Below, one piece after another: positions 59,644-64,000 of a stretch of DNA of 64,000 nucleotides. How positions within the stretch are numbered: the stretch's first letter is position 1; each line of letters opens with the position of its first letter. Both the position numbers and the translations under genes were made by a program. This DNA comes from Isochrysis galbana (taxonomy: Eukaryota > Haptophyta > Isochrysidales > Isochrysidaceae). The DNA lies in assembly GCA_018136815.1 (NCBI GenBank), contig CM030932.1, positions 7,626,001 through 7,690,000 of the forward strand. The letters run 5' to 3'. The notes under the pieces were generated by a model, which was not told the DNA's origin, did no database searches, and was given only the letters and a program-made list of their open reading frames with translations.

Positions 59644-60215
59644 CTATTCTCCCTCGCCACACTGCTCTCCGGTTTTTTCGAAAATGTGTGCTATCCTTAA
59701 CGTGGCCGCTAGCTCCGCTAGCTCCGCTAGCTCCTCGCTAGGTTTAAGCACACCCTTGCTGTTTATGTTGTAGACGGGTCGCAGGTCGCTTGTGTCTATC
59801 CTCTTTTTGGGTTGTCTTCCCATGCCCGCTTGGGCAGTCCTTGCCGAGTCTGTTTCATGAGCGAAGAGAAGTGCTTTGCTTAGTGTGGTGAATCTTTCTA
59901 TTGTTCGTATCAGTATTGATTCTTCTGAGAAGTCTACTCCGTCGTAGTGTATCCTGTAAAAGTCTGTGATAATGTATCTCCATGCTGGTAAATATAGTGC
60001 GCATACCACTTTCGGGGCGTCTCCCCTCGGGAAGATGAACAGGTTATCTATTATGATGTCCTCCCTGCTTCTTTCCGTTTTGGGTGAAAAGCGCGCAACT
60101 TTATTTAGCACGTCTAAGGTCTTGGTTATCCTTGGGCATTCGCCTAAGTGGGTCGAGGATTCGTCTGCCTCGCCGCATGTCCATGATGGTGCCGGGCCAG
60201 CCCCTCGTGCCGGGG
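59644..60215 (-). pseudogene. LINE ORF2 C-terminal fragment
   Basis: A zinc-finger remnant (CGEADESSTHLGECP) leads into LPAWRYIITDFYRIHYDGVD and RTIERFTTLSKALLFAHE, parallel to the end of the LINE frame at 33249-34709. It ends at a TAA shortly after the EELAELAEL repeat. Confidence 0.75.
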
Positions 60216-60530
60216 CACGAGGGCGGTATCACGGCTGTGTAGGGGCCAGGCCCGGAGGCCTTCCCTATTGGGGTGTCCTGTGTGTGGGGTGTGCTGGGTG
60301 TGGCTGTGGAGGGTGGGGTGTGTGTGCTGCATGTTGACTGTTGCCAGCATGCAGGCCTTGGTCGCTCTGTTCTCGGTGGCGTCCGGGCGAGGGACGCTGG
60401 CTCTTGCGCCCACCTGATCGGGCGGGTCGTCTTGACGCGGTCGCTTCGGCGACAAGGGGGTGTCCATGAACGCTTCATCCATTGCGGCGAGGGCGGCGGC
60501 GGCGAGAGCGGGCGGCGGCGCGCGCTCCAT
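60144..60530 (-). pseudogene. LINE ORF1 N-terminal fragment
   Basis: Starts MERAPPPALAAAALAAMDEA and contains LSPKRPRQDD. It is aligned with MERAPLPS...PKRPRE at 18640. Low-complexity His/Thr sequence follows. No domain recognised. Confidence 0.5.
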
Positions 60531-60604
60531 GACCCTATCGTTTTAACGATAGTTGAAAAGCTCGGCCATGAAGGCATCCGCACTTCAAATGAAGGGAGGA
60601 GTGC

Positions 60605-60760
60605 CGAGCCAAGGCGACGCCGTTCTCGTCGCGTATGTGGTGCTGCTCGGCCTCTCCTTCGGGTTGCTCGCGGGGGGGCTCATGGTAGGGTGAGACTGGA
60701 AGAAACCGGAGGGAAAGGAGACCAAATGAAGGCAAGCCGCCTCTGCCTACGAGCCTGTAG
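60605..60760. repeat. Copy of the 18160-18305 block
   Basis: GCCGAGCCAAGGCGACGCCG and following ~140 bases are nearly identical to 18161-18305, same orientation. It encodes on plus DAVLVAYVVLLGLSFG(L/V)LAG before a stop. Here it lies outside the adjacent LINE insertion. Confidence 0.7.
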
Positions 60761-61084
60761 TCATCGCGTGTTCGACACTGAGGCGGTGGCCGATGCTGCC
60801 GTGGCACATGCTGCCACTGTTGCTCTTGTCTGGGCCCCAGCCTCAAGCTCACTGCCGCACTCCACAGTGGCATGGGCGCTTGAGTTGGGCATGGCAGCCG
60901 CGGCCGCGGGTTTGCCGCGCGTGCACGCGTCGGGAAGTGGGAAGTTGAAGTTCGCGCCAGTCATTCCCGACCCCCCCCCCCTTGTATTTTCCCTCCCCCC
61001 CTTGGTATTGTGTCCATGCCCCTTAGACGGCCCAAATTTCGCGAAATTTCGAACGAAATCGACGCTCGGAAAATGAGCCCAGCG

Positions 61085-61215
61085 AACGAGGTGAGGGTGA
61101 GGGGTGAGGGTGAGGTGGGCGACGAGGGCGTGCGCGCGCACACTCGGTTCGGTCAGAAGGGTTGTGTCGTCCGAGGTGAGGTGGGCGACAATGGCGTGCG
61201 CGCGCACGCTTGCTC
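61085..61215. repeat. GAGGGTGAGG and GCGTGCGCGCGCAC tandem block
   Basis: GGTGAGGGTGAGG units, followed by two copies of a ~60-bp unit containing GAGGTGGGCGAC and GGCGTGCGCGCGCACNCT. Confidence 0.7.
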
Positions 61216-61299
61216 CTCCGCTCAATACCTCGTTCGGTCAGGACTTACCAGCTAGAACTTACCAGCACTCCAGCCTCCAGCACTATGTAGCAGGGAACT

Positions 61300-61352
61300 A
61301 GGGATACTGCAGAATAAGAAAACTCTGATGCTCCCCCATCGCCCTCGACGTC
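61300..61352 (-). repeat. Dispersed repeat D, copy 5 (inverted)
   Basis: The reverse complement reads GGCGATGGGGGAGCATCAGA then GTTTTCTTATTCTGCAG, matching GGCGATGGGGGAGTGGCAGA at 10558. Confidence 0.6.
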
Positions 61353-61409
61353 TATTTTATATTCTCTATGGACTCGACGTGTACGTACTACCTTACCGAG
61401 GAACCTTTC

Positions 61410-61915
61410 CGGTATTCCCCCCCCCTCCCCCTCCCCGAGATCTCGCCCCCCCGCCCTCTGCGCATCTCACCCTCCTCGGCCGAAGGCGCCGACGAACCGC
61501 TCCGCGCGGAGCCCTCCGTCGTCGACGGGAGCTCTTTCTCTCTTCACGACGATCTATTATACCTCGTCCGGGTGCTCTCTAGGAGCCTCACGCTCTCTTC
61601 TTTCCTCTCGCCCATCTCTCCCTTCTTCTCTCCCCTCCCCTTCCCTCGCAAGATTGGCTTTCTGTCCCTCCCAATAACGTCGCCCACCCCTCTCCCCCCC
61701 CCCGCGCCTCCCCCACCCCCTCGCAGCTCTCTTCTGAAAACCCTAAAGACTCTCTTCCTAAACGAGCCCACCCCTTGGGGCCCCTCCCTCTCTCTCCCAC
61801 CGTCTCTCCTCTCTCCCCCTAGTTGGCCTCACTGCGAGGGCGCGGCAGAGGGGCTCTCGGCTCTCTCTCTCCCCCCCCCCCCCCCCCCACTCTCGCCGTC
61901 CATCTCTCGCTGGCG
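61410..61915. promoter_or_regulatory. Pyrimidine-rich upstream region of the KAS gene
   Basis: CT- and C-rich, ending CTCTCTCTC and C18 (61871-61888) about 30 bases before the start codon. Promoter or 5' UTR role inferred by position and by similarity to the tracts before other genes. Confidence 0.4.
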
Positions 61916-61917
61916 AG

Positions 61918-63724
61918 ATGGTACGCTGGTTATTGAGTGTGGGAGCCTGCGCCATCGTCCTCCACGGCACAGAGGCGCTCCACGCCGCCGCCCGCCCCCG
62001 ATCGCCCAATGTAGCGGTCCGAATGGCGCAGACGGGTGGGAAGAAGGTGAGGATCCCCCAACCCTCTCTCTATCGCGCCCGCACTTGCGCTTGCGCGCTC
62101 TTGGCTGAGGCAGTTCGCCAAGATGTCCAGTTATCTGGCCGAGTGCGTGGCACGCGCGGGCTTGTGCAAGCCCACTCTTGCGCGTGCTGGCCACTCCTCT
62201 GCGCAACGTGCCCTCCTGGCAATGCCCACCTGCGGCTGCATAGAGTTGCCACTGCTCCCGCGGCGGGGGAACCATAGCGTAGACACCAGCAGATTTCTGG
62301 CACGCACATTTCGACCATGAGGCAATAAGATTGTCAAGATCTTCTGATTCACCCTCCTTTCTGTCTGGACAGGTGGTCGTGACGGGCCTCAGCACCTTCA
62401 CATCGCTCGGTCACGATGCGCACGAGTTTTTTGACAACCTTTGCGAGGGAAAATGTGGCATTGGACCCATCACCAACTTCAACTGCGATGGTTCTACGCC
62501 ACAGACGACACACCAGGTGCGTCTCGGCAATGCTTGTGTCTGGAAGCTGCACGCTCCACCATGCAGGGGCTGAGAGCTCACTCCTGCTCCTTGCGTGCGA
62601 CCTAGACGACGATCGCGTCTGAGGTGAAGGACTTTGATGTTTCTAAGTACTGGGATAAGAACACTGCGAAGCGGCAGGACCGCTATTCCCACTTTGCCAT
62701 GGCTGCCGCCAAGTGCGCACTCGCTGACGGTGGACTGGACCCGAAGACGGTCAACTCCAAGCGCTTTGGCGTATTGGTTGGGTCGGGCGTGGGAGGCCTT
62801 GATGCCGTCGAACGCAGCTGCGACATCCTGTTCAACAAGGGGCCCAAGCGTATTTCTCCCTTCCTCCTTCCCTCGATCATCGGCAACACTGCCGGTGCCA
62901 TGATTGCGATTGAGGTGGGTGCTCAGGGACCCAACTACGGCATTGTATCTGCTTGTGCAACAGGCACTCATGCTATTGGAGAGGCCTTCAAGTACTTGAA
63001 GTGGGGTGAGTGCGATGTTATGCTGGCTGGCGGTACAGAGGCTACCATTACGCCGCTGGGCTTCGCGGGTTTCAACAGCATGCGTGCTATGTGCACGACG
63101 TCGAATGACTCGCCGCAGACCGCGAGCCGGCCGTTCGACGCCAACCGGGCGGGCTTCATCATGGGGGAGGGCGCTGGTGTTCTGCTCCTCGAGACGGAGG
63201 AACATGCGCTCGCTCGCGGTGCAAAGATCTACTGCGAGCTTGCGGGCTACGCGGCGACTTGCGATGCGCACCATATCACAGCGCCTCATCCCGAGGGCGA
63301 AGGGATGGCGGACTGCCTTAATGCCGCGATGGAGGGAGCAGGCGTGAAGCCGACCGACGTGCAGTACATCAACGCGCATGGGACGTCGACACCGCTCAAT
63401 GACAAGTTTGAGACGATGGCCTACAAGCGCGTGTTTGGCGACCATGCTTACAAACTCAAAGTCTCATCGACCAAGGGCGCGACGGGCCATCTGCTCGGCG
63501 CGGCTGGCGGTGTCGAGGCGGCGATTGTCTGCAAGGTGATCGAGACGAGCATTTGCCCCCCCACAATAAATTACGAGACACCGGATCCCGAGTGCGACCT
63601 TGACTATGTGCCTAATGAGAAGTACGTCTCGGAAACTCCCATCGAGGTGGCGATCACTGATAATCTCGGCTTCGGAGGACACAACGCTGCGCTTGTCTTC
63701 AAGCGGTACCATCCGTCGAAGTAA
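61918..63724 (+). CDS. fabF: 3-oxoacyl-ACP synthase II (KAS II), probably plastid
   Basis: Condenses malonyl-ACP with acyl-ACP in type II fatty-acid synthesis. Exons 61918-62046, 62373-62516 and 62606-63724 give 463 residues, all joins phase 0. Exon 1 encodes a hydrophobic leader (WLLSVGACAIVLHGTEALHA) followed by an Arg-rich stretch, as in bipartite plastid targeting of secondary algae; the cut site is uncertain. The mature enzyme starts VVVTGLSTFTSLG. Catalytic residues: Cys208 in SACATGTHAIGEA, His349 in NAHGTSTPLND and His386 in KGATGHLLGAAGG. The C-terminal NLGFGGHNAALVF block is complete. Length and motifs are normal for FabF/KAS II; KAS I specificity cannot be excluded. Confidence 0.93.
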
Positions 63725-64000
63725 ATGCGTCACTCTTGGCGGACCACCTTAGGGCGCGACATGGGAATTGGGAGAAGGATTACTTCGGACCATGCATGTA
63801 GTACACAGCTCCATGGGGTGGATAATCATATTCTTGGCTATTGCTCTTGGCTTGCTCGGCTTTCGTCGCACCGTTATGGCCTTAGGGCGGTTGCCGCGCG
63901 CTTGGAAACGTTATGTATTCTCATACCACCCGGAGGGCGAGACCACACATGCTCAAAGCGGCGCGACCTTCTCAACGATGAGGGATCGCATCGGCTGTCC
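63725..64000. other. 3' flank of KAS gene, nothing identified
   Basis: Probable 3' UTR and start of the next spacer. No exon motif. Confidence 0.4.

Larger units (their letters stand above)
59334..60555 (-). mobile_element. LINE fragment, 5' and 3' ends joined, with 17-bp duplication
   Basis: Direct repeat AAAAGCTCGGCCATGAA at 59317-59333 and 60556-60572. On the minus strand it starts CAACTATCGTTAAAACGATA, then GGGTCATGGAGCGCGC with ORF1 (MERAPPPALA). It jumps near 60215 into the zinc finger and C-terminus of ORF2, and ends CCCAGATTCTTCAGAT9. The whole central part, including RT, is missing. Confidence 0.85.

Noticed and set aside
62411-63445. 344-residue minus-strand frame opposite the KAS gene
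   Set aside because: Antisense shadow of a well-supported coding sequence with high GC third positions.

Overview
The window looks like nuclear DNA from a unicellular eukaryotic alga. I favour a haptophyte of the Chrysochromulina/Prymnesium/Emiliania type, and this is an inference. The grounds are GC-rich genes with short GT-AG introns (one is probably GC-AG), a type II ketoacyl-ACP synthase whose N-terminus looks like a plastid leader, animal/plant-type sterol and vesicle-traffic genes, and many LTR and non-LTR retrotransposon fragments. No operons, CRISPR arrays, rRNA genes or confident tRNA genes are visible.

Host genes, left to right: a serine carboxypeptidase running off the left edge (1-2365, minus); a truncated periplasmic-binding-like protein (~9497-9959, minus); an F-box-like/LamG protein (11445-12672, plus); an LRR protein (14501-15811, plus); a membrane-anchored EF-hand multicopper oxidase (19235-21947, minus); a MATE transporter (25577-27773, plus); a SAP30-like/winged-helix protein (30285-31189, minus); a very large ANTH-domain protein (35447-43480, minus); an ERG4/ERG24-family sterol reductase with an apparent 3' frameshift (49635-51954, plus); a zf-GRF/calpain/UIM protease (53330-58185, minus); and a KAS II (FabF-like) enzyme (61918-63724, plus). 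I resolved exon joins by hand from splice sites, reading phase and family motifs. In most multi-exon genes every join keeps frame and restores a conserved block.

The spaces between genes are packed with mobile DNA. There is an internally deleted chromovirus (about 5.48-9.18 kb), two Ty1/copia remnants (22.6-25.5 kb and 44.5-46.6 kb) and a separate LTR copy at 3.06-3.45 kb. There are four LINE fragments, three copies of a ~757-bp short element that shares both ends with the LINEs, a hAT MITE with an 8-bp target duplication, a TA-flanked MITE, and a decayed hAT transposase end. Several insertions are nested, and their target-site duplications can be read directly. Simple repeats include a ~740-bp CT tract just upstream of the sterol reductase and a ~180-bp GT tract.

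The host genes do not form one pathway. They cover secretion and endocytosis, proteolysis, sterol and fatty-acid synthesis, metal oxidation, export and chromatin. The most interesting points are the LINE/short-element pair with common 5' and 3' signatures, the GRF-calpain-UIM fusion, the ANTH giant, the SAP30-winged-helix fusion, the three-repeat cysteine ORF in an AT-rich island, and a dispersed five-copy repeat of unknown nature.
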